DNA of 64,000 nucleotides. Source: Pseudobutyrivibrio ruminis AD2017 (GTDB lineage Bacteria; Bacillota; Clostridia; Lachnospirales; Lachnospiraceae). The position numbers and the translations under genes are program-made. Location of the stretch: the NCBI RefSeq assembly GCF_000424305.1, contig NZ_AUJQ01000006.1, positions 62,001 to 126,000 of the forward strand, read 5' to 3'. This document shows positions 23,059 through 32,247 of the stretch, piece by piece (the first letter of the stretch is position 1; each line of letters opens with the position of its first letter). A model generated the notes under the pieces. It was not told where the DNA came from. It did no database searches and saw only the letters and a list, made by a program, of their open reading frames with translations.

Positions 23059-23500
23059 ATAACTGTGAAGTACAGTGAGGGCAACGAGTTGCCTTAATAT
23101 CGATTTTGCTATAGCAGTAAGGACACTCCTTTTCTGTAGGAGCAGCAGCCTCTTCCTCCTCTTTGTTACGCTTAACAATTGCAGCAGCTCTTTCGCTAGC
23201 TCTGTTGATACCTTTGATGATGCAGAAGATAACAAGCGCTGTGATTAAGAAATTGATTATAGCAGTAATGAAATTACCGTAATAAAGAGTTGGTGCTAAT
23301 TCACCAGATCCAAGTGTAACTTTTAGTTCAGAAAAATCTGTTCCGCCAAATATTCCGAGGAGTGGTGTTAATATATCCTCGTTCAGGGATGTTACTATTG
23401 CTGTAAAAGCACCACCTACGATAACACCCACAGCCATGTCCATGACGTTTCCACGCATGATGAATTCTTTAAATTCTGAGATGAATCCTTTTTTACTCAT
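23057..23500 (-). CDS. mscL: Large-conductance mechanosensitive channel MscL with C-terminal zinc ribbon
   Basis: 147 residues from ATG 23500, set by GGAGGT 4 nt upstream; the longer frame to 23566 lacks a site. TM1 carries the gate sequence RGNVMDMAVGVIVGGAFTAI, followed by a periplasmic loop (LGIFGGTDFSELKV) and TM2 (GNFITAIINFLITALVIF). MscL opens under membrane tension and releases solutes on hypo-osmotic shock. After the usual cytoplasmic helix (RNKEEEEAAAPTEK) there is an added zinc ribbon, CPYCYSKIDIKATRCPHC. It is a single gene, convergent with its neighbour. Confidence 0.93.
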   Translation of the reverse strand: MSKKGFISEFKEFIMRGNVMDMAVGVIVGGAFTAIVTSLNEDILTPLLGIFGGTDFSELKVTLGSGELAPTLYYGNFITAIINFLITALVIFCIIKGINRASERAAAIVKRNKEEEEAAAPTEKECPYCYSKIDIKATRCPHCTSQL

Positions 23501-23621
23501 ATGTACCTCCCTTGTGGTTATAGTTTTCACTGTTATTTTAGCTATTTCTTGTGTATTTAGCAACAAATAGATTATAATATTAAAAGTGCAACTGCACTAA
23601 AGATATTAAGGAGAATTTGTT

Positions 23622-24905
23622 ATGGGTTTATTTGACAAAAAGAAAAAAGAAGCAAATGCTGCAGCAGAGAATGCAGCAGAAAATATCAAATTAGAGGATG
23701 CAGATGTTTCCAACACAGTAGATACTAACAGACGCTTTTCTGTAATCGTTGATGGCGTTACTACTATGCTTGATGGTAACGGAAGCATTATTTCAGGAAA
23801 TTTATACGGACAAATTAAAAAGGGCGATAAGGTATACGTATACATGGCTGGTACACCAGCTGTAGAATGCGAGGTTCAGGCAATAGAAGCAAAGCAGGAA
23901 GAAAGAACAGCTATCGTTGATGAGGCTTCAGATACAGCTGTATCTTTACAGCTTACATTGCCAGACGAGGTTCAGCTTAAAAAATATGCTGTAATCACAA
24001 ACATTAAGCCACAGGATAAGTTTGATCCTAAGGTATCTATAGAAAATCCAGCATTAGCTGGAATCATTAATGGTATGACTACATACAGCCAGGATAATGG
24101 TTTCCATGCAACAGTTGCATATCATGTTAGTCATGCTCATTTCCTTACACCAATCAAAATGGACGTTGAACCAGAAGTTAATGAAAACGGTGTTGCTGTT
24201 ATTAAAAAAGATACTAAAATCGGATTTTATATGCTTAAATCTCAAATCAAGTTAGCAGGAACTCCAGAAGATAAGGACAGCATGGTAATGCCATTGTTTA
24301 CTGACTGGGATGCACTTCGTAAATGGGAAGGACTTTCAAAGGATGGCAAACTTGTTCATACACAGGTTCTTTCTTTCCAGGATGTATATGCATTGCTTAA
24401 GCGTGGAGATGCTTATGCAGGTATTGCTATTAATCCATTTAACGCTGTACCTTGCACACTTCCTATACCATATCTTGACACTATCACAGGTACACCTGGA
24501 TACAAGGCAGAATTTGCACCTAAGAATGATGCTGAGCATGTAAAGGAAGAAAAGCTTCCAGCTGGCAAGAAAATCCTTCTTGGTGTTCCAAAAGATTGTG
24601 AGGAAACAACAGCTATTCGTGAGAAGCTTTTAGAGTACGGCAAGAATCACGATGATATTTATTCAATCAGCTTCCTTACAAAGATTGAAGAGGATACTAA
24701 AGTCATTCGTCACTTGGTAGTGCTTGAGTTCCCAGAGGAATACACACCTGAGAACATGAAGCCACACATGGAGGCTATCTATCATGAGCTTGCGCCAGTA
24801 GTTAACGAGATAAAACAGATTGAATACGCTATCAAAGGCAAAATACCAGCCATCGACAACGTAGTAGCGGAGCACGCATTGCAGCTGGTGGTATATACGA
24901 AGTAA
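23622..24905 (+). CDS. SseB-like protein with beta-barrel N-terminus (427 aa)
   Basis: The N-terminus is basic then acidic (GLFDKKKKEANAAAENAAEN). Residues 35-120 resemble an EF-Tu domain 2 type beta barrel (GRIKKGDKVYV-like YGQIKKGDKVYVY). Residues 130-427 resemble the two SseB domains (MPLFTDWDALRKWEG ... VYALLKRGDAYAGIAINPFN, then KKILLGVPKDCEE ... HLVVLEFPEE). SseB-type proteins are poorly understood; the Escherichia coli member is linked to serine sensitivity. No signal peptide is present. A ribosome site AAGGAG precedes the start. The MFS gene follows after 54 nt without a terminator. The SseB call is moderate. Confidence 0.75.
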   Translation: MGLFDKKKKEANAAAENAAENIKLEDADVSNTVDTNRRFSVIVDGVTTMLDGNGSIISGNLYGQIKKGDKVYVYMAGTPAVECEVQAIEAKQEERTAIVDEASDTAVSLQLTLPDEVQLKKYAVITNIKPQDKFDPKVSIENPALAGIINGMTTYSQDNGFHATVAYHVSHAHFLTPIKMDVEPEVNENGVAVIKKDTKIGFYMLKSQIKLAGTPEDKDSMVMPLFTDWDALRKWEGLSKDGKLVHTQVLSFQDVYALLKRGDAYAGIAINPFNAVPCTLPIPYLDTITGTPGYKAEFAPKNDAEHVKEEKLPAGKKILLGVPKDCEETTAIREKLLEYGKNHDDIYSISFLTKIEEDTKVIRHLVVLEFPEEYTPENMKPHMEAIYHELAPVVNEIKQIEYAIKGKIPAIDNVVAEHALQLVVYTK

Positions 24906-24959
24906 AACGTATTTAGATGAGCCTGTAGGTAACAAGCGGACTAGATTGGGGGAGATATT

Positions 24960-26291
24960 ATGAAATTGGATATTAAGAGAACGGTACAAATGGGGTTCGG
25001 GTTTCTTAGTATATGCGCTTTCTGGCAGATGTATAATGCCTTAATTCCGCTTATACTAACAGGAACCTTTCATCTAAACGAAACTATTTCGGGTGTAATC
25101 ATGGCAATGGACAATGTTTTGGCGTTGTTCTTATTGCCATTGTTTGGCGCTATTTCAGACAAGTCGAAACACAAAATGGGTAGGCGAAAGCCATTCATTT
25201 TATATGGAACAATTGCTGCAGTTATCCTTATGGTTATGCTTCCAATTGTGGATAACAGCTATTATGCAAATCCTACCATGGGGAAAGAAGCCATATTCAT
25301 TGGAATACTAGGAGCCCTTCTTGTTGCAATGGGAACTTACAGAAGTCCTGCTGTTGCATTAATGGTAGACTGCACAATCAAACCACTTCGTTCTAAAGCA
25401 AATGCCATTATCAATTTAATGGGCGCTGTGGGTGGCATTATTTATCTTGCAGTTGCAGCAGTGCTTTATCCAGCGTCACGTACAAAAGATTTGGAGCATA
25501 TCAATTATCTACCTGTTTTTCTTATTGTTGCAGGAATAATGTTGATAGCTCTTTGCGTAGTGATGTTCACTGTGGATGAAATAGGATTTGCTAAAGAGGT
25601 TGAAAACTATGAGCTTTTGCATCCAGAGGAAAATCTCGCTGTGGAAGACGAAAACGGCAATGAGGTTTTACCGGAGGATGTAAAACGTTCGTTGATATTC
25701 CTTTTAATATCAGTTTCATTATGGTTTATTGCATATAATGGCATGGAAACATGGTTTACAACTTACGCTGTCAGAATGTGGAATATGGCAGTAGGTGCAG
25801 CATCATTTTGCTTACTTGTTGCTACTGCAGGAGCAATCGTGTTTTTTATTCCATCAGGTTTACTTGCATCTAAAGTAGGACGAAAGAAAACAATCCTTTT
25901 AGGTGTGGCTATACTTGGACTAAGCTTTTTAGGTGGATTCGTATTTACGATAATTCATCCAAGCTTTTCGCCAATATTGTATGTATTGTTTGCATGTGTT
26001 GGTATCGGTTGGGCCTTCATCAATGTTAATTCAATGCCAATGGTTGTTGAAATGTGTAAAGGCTCAGATGTTGGTAGATTCACAGGATATTATTACACCT
26101 TCTCGATGGCAGCGCAGATAGTAACACCAATAGTTGCGGGTTGGCTGCTTAACCATGTGGGGTATATTACTTTATTCCCTTATGCAACGATTTTTGCAGC
26201 ACTTGCATTTTTAACTATGCTTTTTGTTAAACACGGCGATGGAAATGTAGAAGCAAAACGAGGCCTAGAGGCTTTCGAAGACATGGACTAA
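24960..26291 (+). CDS. Major facilitator superfamily transporter (SLC45/GPH-like)
   Basis: 443 residues with 12 predicted membrane helices. The loop 2-3 motif DKSKHKMGRRKPFIL and the SLC45-like opening (MGFGFLSICAFWQMYNALIP) point to a sugar symporter-like MFS branch. The second half has KVGRKKTILLGVAILGLSF, the repeated MFS signature. The substrate is unknown. GGGGGAG lies just upstream. The phosphodiesterase gene follows closely and may be cotranscribed, so uptake of a glycoside or glycerophospho compound is a possible link (inference). Confidence 0.88.
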   Translation: MKLDIKRTVQMGFGFLSICAFWQMYNALIPLILTGTFHLNETISGVIMAMDNVLALFLLPLFGAISDKSKHKMGRRKPFILYGTIAAVILMVMLPIVDNSYYANPTMGKEAIFIGILGALLVAMGTYRSPAVALMVDCTIKPLRSKANAIINLMGAVGGIIYLAVAAVLYPASRTKDLEHINYLPVFLIVAGIMLIALCVVMFTVDEIGFAKEVENYELLHPEENLAVEDENGNEVLPEDVKRSLIFLLISVSLWFIAYNGMETWFTTYAVRMWNMAVGAASFCLLVATAGAIVFFIPSGLLASKVGRKKTILLGVAILGLSFLGGFVFTIIHPSFSPILYVLFACVGIGWAFINVNSMPMVVEMCKGSDVGRFTGYYYTFSMAAQIVTPIVAGWLLNHVGYITLFPYATIFAALAFLTMLFVKHGDGNVEAKRGLEAFEDMD

Positions 26292-26386
26292 TGAAACAGA
26301 GATTTTATAGAGCAAGACTATTATTAAAACAAATAAGAGTAAGAATATACAATCTTAAAGGCATAAGGAAAAGAGGTAATGATTCA

Positions 26387-27127
26387 ATGAACAGACCGTT
26401 AGTTTTTGGACACAGAGGTGCAAGCGGATACTTGCCTGAAAACACAATTCCAGCATTTGAAAAAGCTATCGAAATGGGAGCTGACGGAATAGAGCTAGAT
26501 ATCCACAAAACAAAGGATGGACAGCTGGTAGTTATCCACGATGAAAAAATCGACAGAACATCAAATGGAAAAGGTTATGTTAGGGATTTCACTTTAGAAG
26601 AGCTTAAAAAGTTCAATTACAATGCTACTCATCCTGAGTGCAGGCATGCAGATATTCCTACCATGCGAGAAGTGTTTGAACTTATTAAGCCTACCGATTT
26701 AATAATCAATATCGAGTTAAAAACAGGAATAGTTTTTTATGAAGGAATAGAAAAAGATATCCTAGCCATGACAAAAGAATTTGGAATGGAAGACAGGGTT
26801 ATATATTCATCTTTTAACCACTATAGCATTATGAAAATAAAGGAGCTTGATCCTACTGCAAGAACAGGCTTCCTATATATGGATGGAACACTTAACATGC
26901 CTGAATACGGTAAGGAACATGGTGTGGAGGCTTTGCATCCAGCGTTGTATAACGTTCAGTATCCAAATTATGTTGAAAGATGTCATGAATTAGGACTGAA
27001 GATTAACACATGGACAGTTAATTCTAAGCAATATTTACATATGGCATGTGATATGGGCTTAGACGGAATTATTACAAATTATCCAGATGTAGCACTAGAA
27101 ATTGTTAACGAATACAAGTGGGATTAA
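26387..27127 (+). CDS. Glycerophosphodiester phosphodiesterase
   Basis: 246 residues from ATG 26387 (AGAGGT 9 nt upstream); the frame extends back to 26291 but without a ribosome site. Catalytic motifs of the GDPD TIM barrel are clear: HRGASGYLPENT (His and Glu), ELDIHKTKDGQLVVIHD (Asp, His) and the later NIELK and TNYPD motifs. It hydrolyses glycerophosphodiesters to glycerol 3-phosphate and an alcohol. There is no signal peptide, so it acts in the cytoplasm. It follows the transporter gene and is followed by a lipase-like gene with a 2-nt gap, suggesting a small lipid or glycerol salvage operon. Confidence 0.93.
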   Translation: MNRPLVFGHRGASGYLPENTIPAFEKAIEMGADGIELDIHKTKDGQLVVIHDEKIDRTSNGKGYVRDFTLEELKKFNYNATHPECRHADIPTMREVFELIKPTDLIINIELKTGIVFYEGIEKDILAMTKEFGMEDRVIYSSFNHYSIMKIKELDPTARTGFLYMDGTLNMPEYGKEHGVEALHPALYNVQYPNYVERCHELGLKINTWTVNSKQYLHMACDMGLDGIITNYPDVALEIVNEYKWD

Positions 27128-27129
27128 TT

Positions 27130-28104
27130 ATGAAAAAAATAGAAGATTTCTTCATTAGAGAACAGGATTTTGCGGAGGGTATCAAAAGCAAAATCCTTCC
27201 TTTTCTAAATGACAAAATAAAAGATGGCTATTTTATAAATAGAGATGGTTTAACGCTACACTATCAAGCTATCATAAATCCAGATGAGAAGGCTGCTGTT
27301 GTTATATCTCATGGCTATTGTGAGTTTACTACTAAATACGCAGAACTAATTTATTACTTTTATCAGATGGGATATTCTGTCTTTATTATTGACCACAGAG
27401 GCCATGGTTTATCAGATAGACAGGTAGACGGCTTTTGCAAGGTTCACGTAAATCATTTTGAAGACTACGTATCAGATTTTAACGAATTTATCGAGAAAAT
27501 TGTTGTTCCAGAAAGTCTTACAGAAAGACTGATTCTTTTTGCTCATTCTATGGGTGGAGCAATTGCAGCACTTTATATTGAGCAGCATCCAACAGTATTT
27601 GAAAGGGCAATCTTATCATCACCTATGATACAAATGTCAACAGGTGGTACTAGCAAATTCATGCTAGGCTTCATGAAGCTTCTTTCATACATACCATTTT
27701 TTAATAAAAGATATTTAAAGGGGTACCATGATTATGATCACTCCTATAAATATCCTAGATGTTCTGCTCTTTCTAAAGCAAGATATAATTACCAATATGA
27801 TGAAAGAGAGCGTGAAAAGCATTATCAGACTAACGGCTGCACTTACGGTTGGTCCAGAGAAGCTATTAATGTTTCTAAAAAAATTCTTAAAAACGCAAGT
27901 TTAGTCAAAATTCCTGTTATAATAATGCAAGCATCTAAAGATGCTCTTGTAATGCCAGAGGCTCAAAATGAGTTTGCCAGTTTAGCACCTAATTGCAAGC
28001 TTCACCGTTTCGAGGGAAGTAAGCACGAAATATTCAATGCGACTGACGATATAATTCTGGATTATTACAACATGGTTTTTGATTTCTGCGAAAGCAGTAG
28101 ATAG
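27130..28104 (+). CDS. Alpha/beta hydrolase, monoacylglycerol lipase-like
   Basis: 324 residues from ATG 27130; a GTG at 27118 overlaps the upstream gene. Features of the lysophospholipase/monoacylglycerol lipase group: HGYCEFTTKYAELIYYF, IIDHRGHGLSDR, nucleophile elbow FAHSMGGAIAAL (Ser in A-H-S-M-G), then Asp in QASKDALVMPE and His in GSKHEIFNA. It likely hydrolyses an acyl ester in the cytoplasm; the true substrate is unknown. It lies directly after the glycerophosphodiesterase, which supports a lipid-turnover role. Confidence 0.9.
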   Translation: MKKIEDFFIREQDFAEGIKSKILPFLNDKIKDGYFINRDGLTLHYQAIINPDEKAAVVISHGYCEFTTKYAELIYYFYQMGYSVFIIDHRGHGLSDRQVDGFCKVHVNHFEDYVSDFNEFIEKIVVPESLTERLILFAHSMGGAIAALYIEQHPTVFERAILSSPMIQMSTGGTSKFMLGFMKLLSYIPFFNKRYLKGYHDYDHSYKYPRCSALSKARYNYQYDEREREKHYQTNGCTYGWSREAINVSKKILKNASLVKIPVIIMQASKDALVMPEAQNEFASLAPNCKLHRFEGSKHEIFNATDDIILDYYNMVFDFCESSR

Positions 28105-28112
28105 GAGTTAAT

Positions 28113-29606
28113 ATGTCAGATCAGGATTATAGAGAAGTTGACCCAGATGAGGTAGTAGATATCTCTGATGAGGTTATAGATGAAGTTACCGACAAAAACA
28201 AATCAACAGAGGACAAGAAGGATAATAAGCCTACAGAGTTTTGCTATATCTGCCATCGCCCAGATAACATCACAGGCCCACTTATTAAGATGGCCCCAGG
28301 AATGAGCGTATGTACAGATTGTATGCAGCGCACATTTGATTCAATGGGAGGCTTTGGATTTGGCGGCGGTGATAATTCCAAGAGCAATGTGGATATGTCA
28401 AAGATGCCAAACATTAGCTTTTTGAATCTAGGCAGTCTTTTCGGAGAAGGCCCAAAGGTTAAAAATGCCCATGGTACTCAGAGCGCAGATAAGGAAGACA
28501 GACCAGCACCAGCTATTGATATAAACAACATCATCCCTCCACACAAAATCAAAGAAAAGCTTGATGAATATGTGGTAGGACAGGATTACGCTAAAAAGGT
28601 TATGTCTGTAGCTGTTTATAATCATTACAAACGTGTTGCTACAGGCACAATGGATGACATCGAAATCGAAAAGTCTAACATGCTTATGCTTGGACCTACA
28701 GGTTCAGGTAAAACATACTTAGTTAGAACTTTAGCAAGACTTCTTGATGTACCTCTTGCTATTACAGATGCTACATCCCTTACTGAGGCAGGCTACATTG
28801 GTGATGATATCGAATCTGTAGTTAGCAAGCTTCTTGCTGCAGCAGGTAATGATGTTGAAAGATGTCAGCAGGGTATTATTTTCATCGATGAGATTGATAA
28901 GCTTGCAAAAAAGAAAAACACAAATCAGCGTGATGTAAGCGGTGAGTCAGTGCAGCAGGGTATGCTTAAACTTCTTGAAGGCGCTGATGTAGAGGTACCT
29001 ATCGGAGCATCTAGCAAAAACGCAATGGTGCCTACAACAACAATCAACACAAGAAATATTTTATTTATTTGTGGTGGTGCCTTCCCAGCTATGGATGAAA
29101 TCATTAAAGCTCGTCTTAATAAGCATTCATCAATGGGATTTATGGCAGATTTAAAGGATAAATACGACGAGGATAAAAACATCCTTCAAAAGGTTACTGT
29201 AGAGGATTTAAGAGAGTTTGGAATGATCCCAGAATTCATAGGACGTCTTCCAATTGTATTTGCTACAGAAATGCTAGATGAGGATATGCTTGTACGTATT
29301 CTCAAGGAGCCTAAAAATGCAATTATCAAGCAGTATCAGAAGCTTTTAGAGTTAGATGAGGTTAAGCTTGAATTTGAAGAAGGTGCACTTCATGCCATTG
29401 CCAAGAAAGCGCTTGATAAGAAATTAGGAGCCAGAGGTCTTCGTTCTATTATCGAGGAATTTATGCTTGATATTATGTACGAAATTCCTAAGGACGAAAA
29501 TATCGGTCAGGTAATAATTACAGAAGATTATATAGAGAAAAAGGGTGGCCCAAGAATTCTATTAAGAACTACTGGACTTATCCCTGAAAAAGCTGCTGCT
29601 AACTAG
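28113..29606 (+). CDS. clpX: ATP-dependent Clp protease ATP-binding subunit ClpX
   Basis: 497 residues, longer than the usual about 420. An acidic N-terminal extension (about 40 residues) precedes the zinc-binding domain (CYICHRPDN ... VCTDCMQ) and a Gly-rich linker. The AAA+ core has Walker A GPTGSGKT, pore loop GYIGDD, Walker B IIFIDEIDK and sensor 2 GARGLRSIIEE. The ClpP-docking loop reads SSMGF in place of the common IGF, which still fits the L/I/V/M-G-F pattern. ClpX unfolds tagged proteins for ClpP. No clpP or tig gene is adjacent, unlike the common order. Start ATG 28113 follows AGGAG. Function is secure; pairing with a distant clpP is assumed. Confidence 0.93.
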   Translation: MSDQDYREVDPDEVVDISDEVIDEVTDKNKSTEDKKDNKPTEFCYICHRPDNITGPLIKMAPGMSVCTDCMQRTFDSMGGFGFGGGDNSKSNVDMSKMPNISFLNLGSLFGEGPKVKNAHGTQSADKEDRPAPAIDINNIIPPHKIKEKLDEYVVGQDYAKKVMSVAVYNHYKRVATGTMDDIEIEKSNMLMLGPTGSGKTYLVRTLARLLDVPLAITDATSLTEAGYIGDDIESVVSKLLAAAGNDVERCQQGIIFIDEIDKLAKKKNTNQRDVSGESVQQGMLKLLEGADVEVPIGASSKNAMVPTTTINTRNILFICGGAFPAMDEIIKARLNKHSSMGFMADLKDKYDEDKNILQKVTVEDLREFGMIPEFIGRLPIVFATEMLDEDMLVRILKEPKNAIIKQYQKLLELDEVKLEFEEGALHAIAKKALDKKLGARGLRSIIEEFMLDIMYEIPKDENIGQVIITEDYIEKKGGPRILLRTTGLIPEKAAAN

Positions 29607-29697
29607 TAAAAAATGTTATTTATCTCCGTTTGGGTTTGAGTTTGACGTCCTATAAGTAACGATTTTAAAAATTTGTACAAAATATTCGGACAAATTC

Positions 29698-29726
29698 TTT
29701 ACTTTAGGGAAGTGTTCTGTTAAACT
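29698..29726 (+). promoter_or_regulatory. Promoter of cold-shock gene
   Basis: TTTACT (29698-29703), a 17-bp spacer and TAAACT (29721-29726) give a 5' leader of about 45 nt before the csp ATG. Confidence 0.5.
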
Positions 29727-29775
29727 AAATCTAGTCAGGCAAAGCTTGGCAAGTAATATATTGGAGGTACTTAGC

Positions 29776-29979
29776 ATGAGCAAAGGTACAGTTAAGTGGT
29801 TCAACAATTCAAAGGGCTACGGTTTTATTTCAGACGAAGCTGGAAACGATGTATTCGTACATTTCAGCGGCATCAATTCAGAGGGATTCAAGACTCTCGA
29901 GGAAGGTGCTACAGTAGAGTATGAAGTAACTGATGGCGCAAAGGGACCACAGGCTGTTAACGTAACAGTAGTACGTTAA
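29776..29979 (+). CDS. Cold-shock protein (CspA family)
   Basis: 67 residues from ATG 29776, with GGAGGT 8 nt upstream; an in-frame TTG at 29746 is not used. Both RNA-binding motifs are intact: KGYGFIS (RNP1) and VFVHFS (RNP2), after the usual start [11 protein letters not shown]. The protein is a single OB-fold RNA chaperone that melts mRNA structure. The gene is monocistronic, with its own promoter and a strong terminator some 90 nt later. Several csp paralogues are usual, so I give no number. Confidence 0.95.
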   Translation: MSKGTVKWFNNSKGYGFISDEAGNDVFVHFSGINSEGFKTLEEGATVEYEVTDGAKGPQAVNVTVVR

Positions 29980-30067
29980 TCAATTTTACATTAATCTATT
30001 TTTCGAATACCTTTGGTTGTGTTATGAAAAACAAGCTATAGGCAATAAAAAAAGATTAAGGGGAGAG

Positions 30068-30097
30068 GCAGCGTAGAATCTACGCTGCTTTTTTTTA
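30068..30097 (+). terminator. Terminator of csp gene
   Basis: GCAGCGTAG (30068-30076) and CTACGCTGC (30080-30088), AAT loop, followed by an unbroken T run of nine. Confidence 0.93.
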
Positions 30098-30115
30098 CAT
30101 TAATAAGGAGCGACG

Positions 30116-31279
30116 TTGAAAAGATTATTTCACATTTTACTCAATTTATTAATTACTTCACTCATAGCCGTAGGCATATTTATTGGTATATGCCTGATTT
30201 ATAATGCAAAACAGACTGGTGTATCAGAGCCATCATCGGCATTAATCAGTAATCCCATGATGGAAGAGGCTATAACTGTCGAAAGTGTATCTTATGATAG
30301 ATATGCTTATCAGCAGTTAGATGAAGAGGAACAGCAGACATACGACCAGATTTATGATTGCATTACAAGTTATAAAAGTCGTATCACTTTGTCCACAAAG
30401 AACCATCAGGTTTTAGCTAACGCTTATGAAGCTGTAATGGCCGATTATGGAAATCTTTTTTGGGTAAATGGATATCAGTACAACACCTATACAAATGGTA
30501 AGAAGGTAGTAGGACTTGAGTTTGAACCTAAGTTTTCTATGAGCCAGGAGCAAAGAGATATATACCAGGGAATGATTGATTCTGTTGTAGAAGACTGGTT
30601 ATCTGGTATAAGCTCATCAGCAAGCGATTTTGATAAAGCGTTGTATGTGTTTGAGACACTAATAAATAAGGTCGATTACGATACTGAAAGTATAGAAAAT
30701 CAAAATATTCTTAGTGTATTTTTGTATCAGTCCACAGTTTGTCAGGGATATGCAGATGCAGCCTGGTATCTGCTTGATCAGCTTGGCGTTGAAAGTACCA
30801 TCATAACAGGTACAGCAAACAATGAAAGCCACGCATGGAATCTGGTTTGTCTTGATGGTGCATATTATTACATGGATGTAACCTGGGGCAACAGTAAATA
30901 TCTAGACAGCAACAATGATGCGACTGGAAGAATCAACTATGCATATCTGGCAATGACAACAGAGGAAATCAGTCAGAACCATGTCATTACATCTTCTTTT
31001 GAGGTGCCAGAATGTTTATCTAATGCAGATAATTATTTCGTGCATGAAGGCTTATATTATGACTGGTTTGGAATTGATTCTATAGGCCAAAGAATAAGAG
31101 AATCATATGAATCAGGAGAAGATGAAATATCTCTTAAATTCAGTAGCACAGATATTTATTCGAGAGTGATAAATTACTTCTTTGATGAAAAACATATATC
31201 TGATTATTGTCCTGATTTGACATCGGTTTATTATCTTTTAGATGAGAATTCAAATGTCATAACAATTAAGTGGGAGTAG
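30116..31279 (+). CDS. Membrane-anchored transglutaminase-like protein
   Basis: 387 residues starting at TTG 30116, fixed by AAGGAG 5 nt upstream. An N-terminal membrane helix or signal anchor (LFHILLNLLITSLIAVGIFI) places the rest outside. The transglutaminase/protease-like core carries Cys in TVCQGYADAAWYLLDQLG, His in NESHAWNLVCLDGA and Asp in YYMDVTWG, the full catalytic triad. The C-terminal 90 residues are unrelated to known modules. Such proteins are thought to cut or crosslink peptides at the cell surface. It has no close partner; degV lies downstream with its own promoter. Confidence 0.85.
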   Translation: MKRLFHILLNLLITSLIAVGIFIGICLIYNAKQTGVSEPSSALISNPMMEEAITVESVSYDRYAYQQLDEEEQQTYDQIYDCITSYKSRITLSTKNHQVLANAYEAVMADYGNLFWVNGYQYNTYTNGKKVVGLEFEPKFSMSQEQRDIYQGMIDSVVEDWLSGISSSASDFDKALYVFETLINKVDYDTESIENQNILSVFLYQSTVCQGYADAAWYLLDQLGVESTIITGTANNESHAWNLVCLDGAYYYMDVTWGNSKYLDSNNDATGRINYAYLAMTTEEISQNHVITSSFEVPECLSNADNYFVHEGLYYDWFGIDSIGQRIRESYESGEDEISLKFSSTDIYSRVINYFFDEKHISDYCPDLTSVYYLLDENSNVITIKWE

Positions 31280-31289
31280 GATTTAATGG

Positions 31290-31310
31290 ATGTGGTTTTA
31301 AAAACCACAT
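31290..31310 (+). terminator. Weak hairpin after transglutaminase-like gene
   Basis: ATGTGGTT (31290-31297) and AACCACAT (31303-31310) pair perfectly with a TTAAA loop; only a modest T content follows, so termination may be partial. Confidence 0.5.
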
Positions 31311-31329
31311 GATGAATTAATAAAAACTA

Positions 31330-31358
31330 TTTACGTGGGAGTATTAGGATGCTATAAT
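31330..31358 (+). promoter_or_regulatory. Promoter of degV-folC operon
   Basis: TTTACG (31330-31335), 17-bp spacer, consensus TATAAT (31353-31358), with the degV ATG about 43 nt further on. Confidence 0.65.
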
Positions 31359-31401
31359 ACATATATCAAATAACCTATATAGTAGGAGAAATGAGGATAT
31401 T

Positions 31402-32238
31402 ATGTATAAAGTTATTCTAGATAGTTGTGGCGAGCTTACAGAGGACATGAAAAATGACGGCCATTTCGTTAACGTTCCTCTTACTTTAGAAGTAGATGAC
31501 GCTCAGATTATCGATGATGACACCTTTGATCAGGCCAGCTTTATCAAGGCTGTTGCCGAAAGTCCTAACGCACCTAAGTCGGCATGCCCATCTCCAAATG
31601 CTTACATGGTGGAAATGGAATGTGATGCCGATAACATATATTTAGTTACATTATCATCTCAGCTTTCAGGCTCATATAACAGTGCCTGCCTTGCAAAGGA
31701 CTTATTTGAGGAGGATGATGAAACTAAGAACATTCACGTTTTTGATTCTAAATCAGCTTCTATCGGTGAAACACTTATCGCTATGAAGATTGCTGAATGC
31801 GAAGAGGCAGGAATGTCTTTTGAACAGGTTATAGAAACAGTAGATGCTTACATTGAGGAGCAGCATACTTTCTTTGTACTTGAAACACTTGAGACATTTA
31901 GAAAGTCTGGTAGACTCTCAGGCCTTAAGGCTGCTATCGCAGAAACACTTAACATCAAACCTGTAATGGGTTCAACAGAAATAGGCTATATTCAGCAGCT
32001 GGCTAAGGGCCGTGGTATGAATCAGGCCATTGATAAAATGACAAAGTGCGTCATGGACGTCACAACAAATTGTGAAAACAAAATTGTTGCAATTTCTCAT
32101 TGCAACTGTCCTGAACGTGCACTATCATTAAAGAAAAAAATGGAGTCGTTGGCCACATTCAAGGATATTTTCATTGTTGACATGAGAGGCGTCAGCACCA
32201 TGTATGCAAATGATGGTGGAGTTATTCTTGTGGTCTAG
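31402..32238 (+). CDS. DegV family fatty-acid-binding protein
   Basis: 278 residues with the DegV fold: an opening YKVILDSCGELT, the SPNAPKSACPSPNAYM loop, and SSQLSGSYNSA lining the lipid pocket, then a second lobe with ETFRKSGRLSGLKAAIA and KPVMGST. Firmicute FakB homologues in this family deliver fatty acids to the kinase FakA; no fakA/dak gene is adjacent, so that link is only by family. GAGG lies upstream. It is first in a tight run with folC and the J-domain gene. Confidence 0.92.
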   Translation: MYKVILDSCGELTEDMKNDGHFVNVPLTLEVDDAQIIDDDTFDQASFIKAVAESPNAPKSACPSPNAYMVEMECDADNIYLVTLSSQLSGSYNSACLAKDLFEEDDETKNIHVFDSKSASIGETLIAMKIAECEEAGMSFEQVIETVDAYIEEQHTFFVLETLETFRKSGRLSGLKAAIAETLNIKPVMGSTEIGYIQQLAKGRGMNQAIDKMTKCVMDVTTNCENKIVAISHCNCPERALSLKKKMESLATFKDIFIVDMRGVSTMYANDGGVILVV

Positions 32239-32247
32239 TATAACAAA

